A stretch of DNA of 22,205 bases from Methylococcaceae bacterium UBA659 (GTDB lineage Bacteria; Pseudomonadota; Gammaproteobacteria; Methylococcales; Methylomonadaceae), in contig DBNZ01000207.1 of assembly GCA_002299495.1 (NCBI GenBank), forward strand, positions 1 through 22,205. The letters are read 5' to 3'. Shown piece by piece: positions 1-7,862 of the stretch (positions within the stretch are counted from its first letter, which is position 1; every line of letters begins with the position of its first letter). The notes under the pieces are model-generated. The model was given only the letters and a program-made list of their open reading frames with translations, was not told where the DNA came from and made no database searches. A program made the position numbers and the translations under genes.

Positions 1-245
1 ACTCGATGGGCGTCGGTCTCGGAAAAATCTTCGACCATCCTATCTAGCAACAGGCTGGCCTCACCGCTAAACGGTTGGACTTCGAGCATTTGGGGATGCG
101 CCGCCAACGCTTGCAACCAGCGCACTTCCACCTGAACCCGGTGACGGATCAGGCCAAACTCGCTGAAAATAGGTCGTAGCTGGGTGACTTTGTCTGCATA
201 GCGGCCATCTATCGGAGAAATGGCCATGAGTGTGGATTGTGACAT
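1..245 (-). CDS. purB: Adenylosuccinate lyase, N-terminal part (cut by window edge)
   Basis: PurB catalyses two steps of purine synthesis: SAICAR to AICAR plus fumarate, and adenylosuccinate to AMP plus fumarate, in the cytoplasm. Only the first 81 codons are present. The translation begins MSQSTLMAISPIDGRYADKV and continues with IFSEFGLIRHRVQVEVRWLQ, which follows the N-terminus of E. coli PurB closely (SPVDGRYGDKV, RVQVEVRWLQKLAAH). The ATG at 243-245 is preceded by AAGGA about 13 bases upstream, a rather long spacing. The gene is the last of a minus-strand series nudJ-mnmA-(membrane protein)-purB, starting 31 bases after the membrane-protein stop, so it is probably co-transcribed with them. 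The lyase catalytic residues lie outside the window. Confidence 0.93.
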   Translation of the reverse strand, partial: MSQSTLMAISPIDGRYADKVTQLRPIFSEFGLIRHRVQVEVRWLQALAAHPQMLEVQPFSGEASLLLDRMVEDFSETDAHR

Positions 246-276
246 GGATGCTGATGTTTCCTTTTGATGAATAAGT

Positions 277-786
277 CTACTGATGGGGTTGCGAAAAGTT
301 TTTGTCCCCAAGTACCTTGGCAAAATTGAAATTTTGCCGTTCCATTTCCTGCCATTTTTGTTCAAAGGCGGCCTTCATTTCCGAGGATTCCATTATCGAT
401 TCAGGTTCAACCTTAGCTCCAGCCGGTGGTAATTTGTCGGCATAAAGCCTGAACACCAACTTACAGAACCATGCCGGCCGCATCCTGACCACATACAAGG
501 CAGTTGGGATGATCACAGGCACCAACACATCCACTATAAACAGGGCGATCAAACCAAACGTACACCGGCTCCGGGTCTTCATCGCATCATGTCCGGACGG
601 CGGCGAAAATTCGGCAACCGCCCCCGCAGCCAGTTTATCGGCATAAAGCCGACCGGTCACTTTCGGCAACCAGTCCGGGCGGCGGCGGATGGCATAGAGG
701 CTGTAAATCGAAGTGAACGGTACCGGCAGGATTTCGACTATAAACAAGCCGACGATGACGCAAGTGCATTTGGTTTGTAAGTTCAT
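277..786 (-). CDS. Small membrane protein with an internally duplicated domain, in the hflD position
   Basis: I do not recognise this 169-residue protein. It is made of two copies of one ~53-residue unit, residues 1-53 and 69-121, with one single-residue gap between them. Each copy has a Cys at the seventh position, a hydrophobic segment containing LFIV (about residues 10-32 and 78-100), then an R-x-R-P-x-W-x3-K-x3-R-L-Y-A-D-K-L element. A charged tail (134-169) containing EQKWQEMERQ is probably helical. Each hydrophobic segment could span the membrane once, placing the basic RLYADKL elements on one side. Its ATG overlaps the mnmA stop by four bases (ATGA), implying translational coupling. 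E. coli has hflD between mnmA and purB; this protein is shorter, hydrophobic and does not resemble HflD. It could be a membrane protein of a methanotroph-restricted family, but no function can be assigned. Confidence 0.8.
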   Translation of the reverse strand: MNLQTKCTCVIVGLFIVEILPVPFTSIYSLYAIRRRPDWLPKVTGRLYADKLAAGAVAEFSPPSGHDAMKTRSRCTFGLIALFIVDVLVPVIIPTALYVVRMRPAWFCKLVFRLYADKLPPAGAKVEPESIMESSEMKAAFEQKWQEMERQNFNFAKVLGDKNFSQPHQ

Positions 787-1901
787 TGGCTTGGCTGGTT
801 AATTGTTAGGTTTTCATTGGCTTTGGACTCAATCACCCCGCCCCCCAAACACGTCTCCCCATCATAAAACACCACCGATTGCCCCGGCGTGATCGCCCGT
901 TGTGGCTGTTCGAACCTGACCTTGCAACGACCGTCCGGTAATGGTTCAAAATGACAGGCTTGGTCGGGTTGGCGGTAGCGGGTTTTGGCCGCGCAGCGAC
1001 TAGGCTCTGCCAATGGTTTGCCGCCACACCAATCCAATTGGCCGGCTTCCAAGGTATTGTGCAGCATCCACGGATGGCCGTGGCCTTGGCCGACAATGAG
1101 CACGTTGCTTTCCAAATCCTTCTCCAGCACATACCAAGGTTTATCATCCGCATCTTTAACCCCCCCTATGCCCAAACCTTGGCGTTGGCCTAGTGTGTAG
1201 TACATCAACCCGTGGTGCTGGCCGATCAACCGACCTTCCGGGCTACGCATTTCGCCCGGTTGGCTAGGCAAGTAGCGTTGCAGGAATTCCTTGAACTTGC
1301 GCTCACCGATAAAGCAAATGCCGGTGCTGTCCTTTTTTTTGTAGTTTTCAAACCCTGCCTTTTTCGCCAAGGCGCGGATCTCTGGCTTGTGCATATGGCC
1401 AATGGGAAATAACGTCTTCGATAAGGCTTTTTGCCCCATGGCATAAAGGAAATAACTTTGTTCTTTGTTTGGATCCAAACCTTTGAGCAAGACAAACTCG
1501 CCGCCGCGTTCCTCGACCCGGGCATAATGGCCGGTGGCTATTTTAGCCGCCCCTAAATCATCGATGGCGTAATCCAAAAACGCCTTAAATTTAATATGCT
1601 TGTTGCAAAGAATATCGGGGTTTGGAGTGCGGCCGACGGCGAACTCCGACAAAAATACCGCAAACACCTGGTCCCAATATTCAGCCGCAAAATTGACTGT
1701 TTTCAGCGGGATGCCCAATTTATCGCAAACCCGCTGGGCGTCCGCCAAATCTTGCCTGGCCGTGCAATATTCCGTACCGTCATCTTCATCCCAGTTTTTC
1801 ATGAACAGACCGGTCACATCATAACCCTGTTCCTGCAACAACCATGCCGTGACGGACGAGTCAACACCGCCAGACATACCGACGATAACCTGTTCACTCA
1901 T
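783..1901 (-). CDS. mnmA: tRNA-specific 2-thiouridylase
   Basis: MnmA makes the 2-thiouridine at wobble position 34 of tRNA Lys, Glu and Gln, using ATP to adenylate the base and sulfur relayed from the IscS/Tus proteins. The 372-residue length is normal. The PP-loop ATPase motif GMSGGVDSS is at residues 8-16. The nucleophile Cys99 lies in NPDILCNKHIKF and the persulfide-carrying Cys196 in STGICFIGERKF, corresponding to the catalytic pair known in E. coli MnmA. The C-terminal beta-barrel region includes TPGQSVVFYDG. The ATG overlaps the nudJ end by eight bases, and the stop overlaps the next gene by four, so nudJ, mnmA and the downstream membrane protein form a tightly coupled unit. The nudJ-mnmA pairing is the same as in E. 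coli. Confidence 0.97.
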   Translation of the reverse strand: MSEQVIVGMSGGVDSSVTAWLLQEQGYDVTGLFMKNWDEDDGTEYCTARQDLADAQRVCDKLGIPLKTVNFAAEYWDQVFAVFLSEFAVGRTPNPDILCNKHIKFKAFLDYAIDDLGAAKIATGHYARVEERGGEFVLLKGLDPNKEQSYFLYAMGQKALSKTLFPIGHMHKPEIRALAKKAGFENYKKKDSTGICFIGERKFKEFLQRYLPSQPGEMRSPEGRLIGQHHGLMYYTLGQRQGLGIGGVKDADDKPWYVLEKDLESNVLIVGQGHGHPWMLHNTLEAGQLDWCGGKPLAEPSRCAAKTRYRQPDQACHFEPLPDGRCKVRFEQPQRAITPGQSVVFYDGETCLGGGVIESKANENLTINQPSQ

Positions 1902-2352
1902 GACCTAGGAACGCCTGCAACATCGACAACGGGTGGCGTTGCCCGGTCAAATACTGGTCGATACCGATCAGCACCAACGGGCTACGCAGCCTGTCAGGCT
2001 GGGAGGCGACTTGTTCACGGCTCAGCCAATGCGTGGCCACGATGCCGGTATCCAAAGCCCGGTCGGGATCATGGCCGTAACAAGAACCAGAAAAACATAC
2101 CCGCAAAAAGGTTGGCGCCGTAGGGTGCTTGCGCCACACTTGAATAGCGACCAAATGTTCAGGCTTAAATTGCCATGCGGTTTCTTCCAAAACCTCGCGT
2201 TTGACGGCGGCGATCAAATCTTCATTTTCTTCAAAATGACCGGCAGGTTGGTTAAACTGCAGACCCTGCCCCGTTTCTTCCTCCACCAATAAAAAACGGC
2301 CTTCGCGCTCGATAATGGCGCAGACAGTGACATGCGGTTTCCAAACCATCAT
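1894..2352 (-). CDS. nudJ: NUDIX hydrolase, NudJ-like phosphatase
   Basis: NudJ of E. coli is a nucleoside di/triphosphatase that also hydrolyses the thiamine precursor HMP-PP. This 152-residue protein has the NUDIX box at residues 38-60, starting GHFEEN and ending REVLEETAW. It fits G-x5-E-x7-R-E-U-x-E-E-x-G-U except that Ala59 replaces the usual Gly. The metal-binding glutamates Glu53, Glu56 and Glu57 are present. The gene opens with two consecutive ATG codons. GGAG lies 3 bases before the first and 6 before the second, so 2349 is an equally plausible start. It is the first gene of the mnmA unit, as in E. coli, and its substrate in this organism is inferred only from that context. Confidence 0.88.
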   Translation of the reverse strand: MMVWKPHVTVCAIIEREGRFLLVEEETGQGLQFNQPAGHFEENEDLIAAVKREVLEETAWQFKPEHLVAIQVWRKHPTAPTFLRVCFSGSCYGHDPDRALDTGIVATHWLSREQVASQPDRLRSPLVLIGIDQYLTGQRHPLSMLQAFLGHE

Positions 2353-2466
2353 TTGCTCCGTTGTTCAAATAGCGTTATTTTACTAAAATTATGCCCTTTA
2401 TGCTGTTGAAGAATTAGATGGTCACAACCGACCCGCCTTAGATTTTGTTTTGTCGATTCCGCACTC

Positions 2467-2495
2467 TTGAAATAGTTATGCAATGGGATTATGTT
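2467..2495 (+). promoter_or_regulatory. Candidate sigma70 promoter for clpS-clpA
   Basis: TTGAAA at 2467-2472 and TATGTT at 2490-2495 are separated by 17 bases. They match the -35 and -10 consensus at five and four of six positions, about 30 bases before the clpS ATG. It lies in the 172-base divergent gap between nudJ and clpS. This is a prediction from the sequence only. Confidence 0.4.
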
Positions 2496-2524
2496 AGTCA
2501 GGACGAAACCTTTTATTTTTAGCC

Positions 2525-2848
2525 ATGTCCGACCTTGACCGATTTCCTGATTACGATAATGACTTGAATGTCCAGGAAGCCAAGCCTAAATTAAAAAGGC
2601 CGCCCTTGTATAAGGTCATTTTGTTGAACGATGATTTCACGCCGATGGATTTTGTCATTGCAGTGCTGATGGATTTTTTTGGCATGCCCGAAGACAAGGC
2701 AACCCAAGTGATGCTGCATATCCATACCCGTGGCGTTGGCGTTTGTGGGGTCTTCACTAAAGATGTTGCTGAAACTAAGGTCATGATTGTCAACGAATAT
2801 TCCCGCGAACACCAGCATCCTTTGCTGTGTTCTATGGAAGAAGCTTGA
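2525..2848 (+). CDS. clpS: ATP-dependent Clp protease adaptor ClpS
   Basis: ClpS binds proteins with N-terminal Leu, Phe, Tyr or Trp (N-degrons) and delivers them to ClpAP. The 107-residue protein has the usual flexible N-terminal extension (about 1-25) followed by the folded adaptor domain. LLNDDFTPMDFV at 33-44 contains the Asn-Asp-Asp and Met residues that contact the N-terminal amino group. His67 in MLHIHTRG corresponds to the E. coli pocket histidine. The C-terminal part GVCGVFTKDVAETK and HPLLCSMEEA is strongly conserved. The gene lies 12 bases before clpA in the same direction, the standard operon. No obvious Shine-Dalgarno precedes the ATG. Genes for Aat and Bpt, which create N-degrons, lie about 3 kb away. 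Confidence 0.97.
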   Translation: MSDLDRFPDYDNDLNVQEAKPKLKRPPLYKVILLNDDFTPMDFVIAVLMDFFGMPEDKATQVMLHIHTRGVGVCGVFTKDVAETKVMIVNEYSREHQHPLLCSMEEA

Positions 2849-2860
2849 ACCGGAGCGTTT

Positions 2861-5128
2861 ATGTTAAGCAAAGAGTTAGAAATCACATTGAATACCGCCT
2901 TCAAGAACGCCCATGATAAGCGTCATGAATTTATTACCGTAGAACATCTATTGCTGGCTCTGCTCGATGACGCCTCCGCAGAAAAAGTCATGAAAGGCTG
3001 TGGCTGCGACATCGATAACTTGCGTAGACAGCTCACCCAATTCATAGGCGAAACCATTTCGCTGATACCCATTGGCATTCAACGCGATACCCAACCCACG
3101 CTGGGTTTTCAGCGGGTCTTGCAACGTGCGGTCTTCCATGTTCAAGCTTCAGACAAAAAAGAAGTGACGGGGGCCAACTTATTCGTCGCCATCTTTAGTG
3201 AACAAGATTCCCATGCGGTGTATTTGCTGAACAAGCAGGATATATCCCGCTTGGATGTCGTCAATTATTTGGCCCACGGTATTACAAAGGCGGACCAAGA
3301 CCACGAACCACACGAACCCTCATCCGCCGACATGGGACAAACAGAATCTGACTCCGGTAGCCCGCTAGAAAAATACGCCACCAATTTAAACGAAGAAGCC
3401 TTACGCGGCCGGATAGACCCGTTGATAGGCCGCGAATTGGAAATCGAACGGACTATTCAAACCCTGTGCCGTCGCCGTAAAAACAACCCTTTGTTGGTCG
3501 GTGAAGCCGGTGTCGGCAAAACCGCCATCGCGGAAGGCCTGGCAAAAAAAATTGTCGAAGAAGACGTACCGCCAATTTTGCTGCATTGCGTGATTTACAG
3601 CCTGGACTTAGGCGCTTTGGTGGCCGGCACCAAGTACCGGGGCGATTTCGAAAAACGCCTAAAAGCGCTGGTGAACCAATTAAAAAAAGAACCCAATTCA
3701 ATATTGTTCATTGATGAAATCCATACCCTGATAGGCGCCGGCTCCGCTTCAGGCGGGGTGATGGATGCCTCCAACCTTATTAAACCCGCCCTCGCCTCCG
3801 GCCAATTGCGCTGTATCGGCTCCACCACTTATCAGGAATATCGCGGCGTATTTGAAAAAGACCATGCCTTAGCCCGCCGCTTCCAAAAAATCGATGTGCT
3901 AGAACCTTCTGTCGAAGACACCATTTTGATTCTAAAAGGGCTAAAGTCCCGCTTCGAAGAACACCATGATGTGAAATATTCCGCTGACGCTTTGCGCGTG
4001 GCCGTTGAATTGTCAGACCGTTACATCAATGACCGGCATTTGCCCGATAAAGCCATCGATGTCATCGACGAAGCCGGTGCTAAACAGCGCATGACCCCCG
4101 AAGCAGACCGGAAACAACTCATAGAAGCTGCGGAAATAGAAGAAATCGTCTCGAAAATTGCCCGAATCCCTGCCAAGACAGTGTCCACCAATGATGTGGA
4201 CAAATTGGCCAATTTGGAGAAGAACCTGAAAATGCTGGTGTTTGGCCAGGACGAGGCGATCTCGGCCTTGACATCGGCCATTAAGCTCTCCCGTGCCGGT
4301 CTTCGTGATAGCCAAAAAACCATAGGTTCTTTCCTATTCGCAGGTCCCACCGGTGTCGGTAAAACCGAAGTGACCCGGCAATTGGCCAAGGTATTAGGCA
4401 TTGAATTGTTGCGCTTTGACATGTCCGAGTATATGGAACGTCATACCGTCTCTAGGCTTATCGGCGCCCCGCCGGGTTATGTCGGCTTTGACCAAGGCGG
4501 TTTGCTGACCGAGCAGGTCACCAAGCACCCGCATGCCGTGTTGTTGTTGGATGAAATAGAAAAAGCCCATCCCGATGTGTTTAACCTGTTATTGCAAGTC
4601 ATGGATCATGGTGCCCTGACCGATAACAATGGCCGCAAGGCGGATTTCCGCAACATCATTTTAGTCATGACCACCAATGCCGGTGCAGAGGAAGGAAGCC
4701 GCGCCTCGATTGGTTTTACCCAACAAGACCATGCCTCGGACAGCATGAAAGTCATAGAAAAAGGCTTCTCGCCTGAATTCCGTAACCGCTTGGATGCCAT
4801 CATTCAATTTAAACCTCTGGACATTGGCATAGTCGGCCATGTGGTGGATAAATTTATTTTTGAATTGGAAGCGTTGCTAGCGGACAAGCAGGTGACCTTA
4901 GCGCTCAATGCCGACGCCCGGTTCTGGCTTGCCGAACATGGTTGCGACCCCAAAATGGGGGCAAGGCCAATGGCCAGGCTGATACAAGAAAAAATCAAAA
5001 AGCCCTTGGCTAATGACTTGCTGTTTGGAAAACTGGCGCAAGGAGGCCATGTGAGGGTTTATGTAGAAAACGACGAATTGGCCTTTGCCATAGAAGGCAA
5101 GGCGGTTATCGTTCCAGAAAGCAGTTGA
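2861..5128 (+). CDS. clpA: ATP-dependent Clp protease ATP-binding subunit ClpA
   Basis: ClpA is the AAA+ unfoldase hexamer that feeds substrates into the ClpP peptidase in the cytoplasm. The 755-residue protein has all parts in order. The Clp-N double repeat is at about 1-143. The first AAA+ module has Walker A GEAGVGKT at 214-221 and Walker B ILFIDE at 281-286. The second has Walker A GPTGVGKT at 495-502 and LLLDE at 561-565. The IGF tripeptide at 617-619 is the ClpP-docking loop, IGL in E. coli. The C-terminal domain contains GARPMARLIQ. GGAG sits six bases before the ATG, in the 12-base gap after clpS. Walker residues look intact. It converges on infA, with 35 bases between the stops and no clear terminator. 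Confidence 0.97.
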   Translation: MLSKELEITLNTAFKNAHDKRHEFITVEHLLLALLDDASAEKVMKGCGCDIDNLRRQLTQFIGETISLIPIGIQRDTQPTLGFQRVLQRAVFHVQASDKKEVTGANLFVAIFSEQDSHAVYLLNKQDISRLDVVNYLAHGITKADQDHEPHEPSSADMGQTESDSGSPLEKYATNLNEEALRGRIDPLIGRELEIERTIQTLCRRRKNNPLLVGEAGVGKTAIAEGLAKKIVEEDVPPILLHCVIYSLDLGALVAGTKYRGDFEKRLKALVNQLKKEPNSILFIDEIHTLIGAGSASGGVMDASNLIKPALASGQLRCIGSTTYQEYRGVFEKDHALARRFQKIDVLEPSVEDTILILKGLKSRFEEHHDVKYSADALRVAVELSDRYINDRHLPDKAIDVIDEAGAKQRMTPEADRKQLIEAAEIEEIVSKIARIPAKTVSTNDVDKLANLEKNLKMLVFGQDEAISALTSAIKLSRAGLRDSQKTIGSFLFAGPTGVGKTEVTRQLAKVLGIELLRFDMSEYMERHTVSRLIGAPPGYVGFDQGGLLTEQVTKHPHAVLLLDEIEKAHPDVFNLLLQVMDHGALTDNNGRKADFRNIILVMTTNAGAEEGSRASIGFTQQDHASDSMKVIEKGFSPEFRNRLDAIIQFKPLDIGIVGHVVDKFIFELEALLADKQVTLALNADARFWLAEHGCDPKMGARPMARLIQEKIKKPLANDLLFGKLAQGGHVRVYVENDELAFAIEGKAVIVPESS

Positions 5129-5163
5129 TGAGGCTTAGATAACGGGGAGAGGGATATGCCGCG

Positions 5164-5382
5164 TTATTTCATACGGAAAGAAATTCTGCCTTTAGTCAAG
5201 TCATACGGCGTCATTTCAACCTTCACGGTGTCGCCCGTCAAAATACGGATGTAATGTTTACGCATTTTGCCGGAAATATGAGCCGTGACGATGTGGCCGT
5301 TTTCCAGTTGCACCCTGAACATAGTGTTGGGCAACGTGTCAATGACCTTACCTTCCATTTCAATTTGATCTTCTTTTGCCAT
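5164..5382 (-). CDS. infA: Translation initiation factor IF-1
   Basis: IF-1 binds the A site of the 30S subunit during initiation and modulates IF-2 and IF-3. The 72-residue length is exactly the bacterial norm, and the single OB-fold is clear: MAKEDQIEMEGKVIDTLPN, FRVQLENGH and the C-terminal KGRISFRMK. GGAG lies eight bases before the ATG. The clpA-infA-aat neighbourhood is shared with E. coli, where infA also lies next to clpA. Here bpt lies between infA and aat, and the 75-base gap upstream of infA probably gives it its own promoter, although none stands out. Confidence 0.97.
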   Translation of the reverse strand: MAKEDQIEMEGKVIDTLPNTMFRVQLENGHIVTAHISGKMRKHYIRILTGDTVKVEMTPYDLTKGRISFRMK

Positions 5383-5457
5383 AGATTAACTCCGATATTT
5401 AAAAGCCGCGATAATACCACATTATTGGCGTTAGTGATAAAACCTAGCGGCAACCAA

Positions 5458-6168
5458 TCAGCGGCATTCCGGGGCTAAATCGACCCATTGGCTCCTAATT
5501 AACCCTTGTAAAGGCTGGAATTGGCTTTTATAAGCCATTTTCCGGCAGTCCTTGATCCAATAACCCAAATACAAGTGCTCACACTGCCAGATACGGGCCT
5601 GCTGGATTTGCCACAGAACGGCAAAAGTACCCAAACTGTAGCCGGAAAAATCTGGCTCGTAAAACGTGTAAACTGCGGAAAGGGCATTTTCAACTTGGTC
5701 AACAACCGCAACCGCCGCTAATTTTTCATTGATGAAAAACTCCACAAAGTGGCTTTTGCACCAAGAGCTTGCCAAAAAATTGATGTAGTCATCTGGAGTG
5801 GAATTGGCCATATCGCCACCGGCATGTCTGGCCAACTGATAACGCTTGTACATATCGTAATGGGCTTGTTCAAAAACCCCAGGCTTGATCTGGGCGCGGG
5901 TAGTCGCATTTTTATTCCAGCAACGCAACTGGCTTCTATTGGGACTAAAGCTTGCCGCTTCCAACCTAACCGGCACACAAGCCGAACACTCCCCGCAAAA
6001 TGGCCGATAAACGTGGTCACCGCTTCGACGAAACCCCTTTGCCAAAAGCAATCCATAAAGACCGGGCGACAACGGAACAGAAGGGTCGATAAATAAGGAA
6101 CACGACAACCTCCCGTCCAAATAGCTACATGGCTGTTCACCGGTCAGGATTAAAGGGATGGTGTTCAC
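5458..6168 (-). CDS. bpt: Bacterial aminoacyl-tRNA-protein transferase (leucyl transfer to Asp/Glu N-termini)
   Basis: Bpt, the bacterial homologue of eukaryotic arginyltransferase ATE1, adds Leu to proteins starting with Asp or Glu and so makes them ClpS substrates. A Cys-rich N-domain starts with PCSYLDGR and contains CGECSACVPVR (Cys58, 61, 64 from the start chosen here). The C-terminal GNAT-like domain includes VYTFYEPDFSGYSLG and LYLGYWIKDCRKMAYK. The open frame extends back to an ATG at 6207, but that would overlap aat by 43 bases. I chose the GTG at 6166-6168, which overlaps the aat stop by four bases (GTGA) and gives 236 residues with the family's usual beginning. It is translationally coupled to aat, the other N-degron transferase. 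Substrate preference is from the family, not visible here. Confidence 0.92.
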   Translation of the reverse strand: MNTIPLILTGEQPCSYLDGRLSCSLFIDPSVPLSPGLYGLLLAKGFRRSGDHVYRPFCGECSACVPVRLEAASFSPNRSQLRCWNKNATTRAQIKPGVFEQAHYDMYKRYQLARHAGGDMANSTPDDYINFLASSWCKSHFVEFFINEKLAAVAVVDQVENALSAVYTFYEPDFSGYSLGTFAVLWQIQQARIWQCEHLYLGYWIKDCRKMAYKSQFQPLQGLIRSQWVDLAPECR

Positions 6169-6890
6169 CCGCCACACCCAGCCGGGGGTTCGACTGACAA
6201 ACCGCAATATTGATCCAACAATTCGTTAAAATCATTCCGGGAGATTTCCCTTGCCCCCAAGCTAGCCAGATGGGACGTGCGAATTTGACAATCGATTAAT
6301 CGATAACCGCATCGCTGCAAATGGCCTACCCATTTAACAAAAGCCACTTTTGAAGCATCGGTAACCCTATGGAACATGGATTCTCCAAAAAAAACCCGGC
6401 CTAACGCCACCCCGTATACGCCTCCCACCAAATTACCCTCTAACCAAGCTTCTGCAGAATGGGCCACGCCTGATTGGTGCAGACCCAGATAGGCTAGCTT
6501 GATTTCTTGGCTGATCCAGGTGCCGGAACTGCCTTCCCTAGGAGCGGCACAAGCATTAATGACTGGCTCAAACGCCCGGTCAAAACTGACTTGAAATTTT
6601 CCTTTCCGAATGAGTTTCTTAAGGCTACGGGAAACCTTCAACTCTTCAGGAAACAAAACCATACGCGGATCGGGCGACCACCACAATATAGGCTCCCCTG
6701 GATTATACCAAGGGAAAATGCCTTGACGGTAAGCGGCCAATAAACGCCGCTCGCTCAAACAACCACCGATGGCTAACAACCCGTTCGGGTCTGGCAAGGC
6801 TTGATCGACGGGGGGAAAGGCTTGACTGGGGTCTTTTGGATTAAGGATACTGATCTGCATACTGACAACGATATTACTCTCACCTTCCAT
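6165..6890 (-). CDS. aat: Leucyl/phenylalanyl-tRNA--protein transferase
   Basis: Aat transfers Leu or Phe from tRNA to proteins with N-terminal Lys or Arg, generating N-degrons read by ClpS-ClpAP. The 241-residue protein has the family signature: GLLAIGGCLS, RLLAAYRQGIFPWYNPGEPI, LWWSPDPRMVLFPEEL, then GTWISQEIKLAY and the GNAT-fold segment GGVYGVALGRVFFGESMFHR. The chosen ATG at 6890 has AGGG six bases upstream. A second ATG ten codons in (MQISILNPKD) is closer to the usual family start but lacks a ribosome site. It begins 15 bases after the trxB stop and overlaps bpt by four bases, so trxB-aat-bpt look like one transcript. Confidence 0.96.
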   Translation of the reverse strand: MEGESNIVVSMQISILNPKDPSQAFPPVDQALPDPNGLLAIGGCLSERRLLAAYRQGIFPWYNPGEPILWWSPDPRMVLFPEELKVSRSLKKLIRKGKFQVSFDRAFEPVINACAAPREGSSGTWISQEIKLAYLGLHQSGVAHSAEAWLEGNLVGGVYGVALGRVFFGESMFHRVTDASKVAFVKWVGHLQRCGYRLIDCQIRTSHLASLGAREISRNDFNELLDQYCGLSVEPPAGCGG

Positions 6891-6905
6891 TAATCGCCCT
6901 GCAAC

Positions 6906-7862
6906 CTAATTGACCAGTTCGTCCAAATATTTTTCCGCATCTAATGCCGCCATACACCCTGACCCTGCCGAGGTAATCGCTTGTTTGTAAACCGAATCCA
7001 TCACATCTCCCGCAGCAAAAACACCTGCAATGCGGGTGGCGGTGGCATTGCCGTGTATGCCGCTGTTAACCTTGATATAGCCATGCTCCATGTCCAATTG
7101 CCCAGCAAAAATCTCGGTGTTGGGCGTATGGCCAATGGCTATAAAGACGCCATGCACATCGAGGTTTTTGGTATTGCCATCAACCGCACTTCTAATGCGG
7201 ACTCCCGTTACGCCCATGTCGTCGCCCAAGACTTCATCCAGAGTGTGGTTCCATTCGACCACGACATTGCCGCTTTTGGCTTTTTCAAGCAACTTGTCAG
7301 ACAATATTTTTTCAGAACGGAACTTGTCACGCCTATGGACTACAGTGACCTTTGAGGCGATATTGGACAAATATAAGGCTTCCTCAACCGCTGTATTGCC
7401 GCCGCCTATCACGGCAACGGGTTTATTCCGGTAGAAAAAACCATCACAGGTCGCACATGCGGAAACACCTTTGCCTTTAAACGCCTCCTCAGAATCCAAA
7501 CCCAAATAACGGGCTGAAGCTCCGGTGGCAATTATCAGCGCATCGCAGCTATAAGCACCATCATCACCTGTCATGGTAAACGGGCGGGTAGACAAATCTG
7601 CGGTGTGGATATGATCAAAAATAATATCTGTAGCAAAGCGCTCGGCATGCAAACGCATCCTTTCCATCAAGTCGGGACCTTGTAAGCCTTCGACATCGCC
7701 TGGCCAATTATCGACATCCGTGGTGGTGGTCAACTGGCCACCTTGTTGAAGCCCGGTGATTATCACAGGCCTTAAATTTGCGCGGGCAGCATAGATGGCC
7801 GCAGTGTATCCGGCAGGCCCGGAACCTAAAATCAGCAAACGACAATGTTTTGTATCAGTCAT
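6906..7862 (-). CDS. trxB: Thioredoxin reductase (NADPH)
   Basis: TrxB uses NADPH and FAD to reduce thioredoxin in the cytoplasm. FAD-binding GSGPAG lies close to the N-terminus, GGQLTTTTDVDNWPGD follows, and the redox-active pair is in ACATCDGFFYRN. The NADPH site is GGGNTAVEEA with HRRDKFRSEKIL, and the C-terminal FAD motif is GVFAAGDVMD. Similarity to E. coli TrxB runs over the whole length. I chose the ATG at 7860-7862 (318 residues, starting MTDTKHCRLLILG) over an in-frame TTG at 7874, because it matches the family start; neither has a strong ribosome site. trxB heads the trxB-aat-bpt series. In E. coli it also lies in the ftsK-lrp-trxB-aat region. Confidence 0.97.
   Translation of the reverse strand: MTDTKHCRLLILGSGPAGYTAAIYAARANLRPVIITGLQQGGQLTTTTDVDNWPGDVEGLQGPDLMERMRLHAERFATDIIFDHIHTADLSTRPFTMTGDDGAYSCDALIIATGASARYLGLDSEEAFKGKGVSACATCDGFFYRNKPVAVIGGGNTAVEEALYLSNIASKVTVVHRRDKFRSEKILSDKLLEKAKSGNVVVEWNHTLDEVLGDDMGVTGVRIRSAVDGNTKNLDVHGVFIAIGHTPNTEIFAGQLDMEHGYIKVNSGIHGNATATRIAGVFAAGDVMDSVYKQAITSAGSGCMAALDAEKYLDELVN

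Noticed and set aside
5129..5167. Weak inverted repeat (ATAACG / CGTTAT) between clpA and infA stops
   Set aside because: Only six pairs with a loop of about 20 bases and no U tract on either strand, so it is too weak to call a terminator.
6169..6207. ATG start 13 codons upstream for bpt
   Set aside because: It would overlap aat by 43 bases and add residues not typical of the family. The GTG at 6168 gives a four-base overlap and a normal N-terminus.
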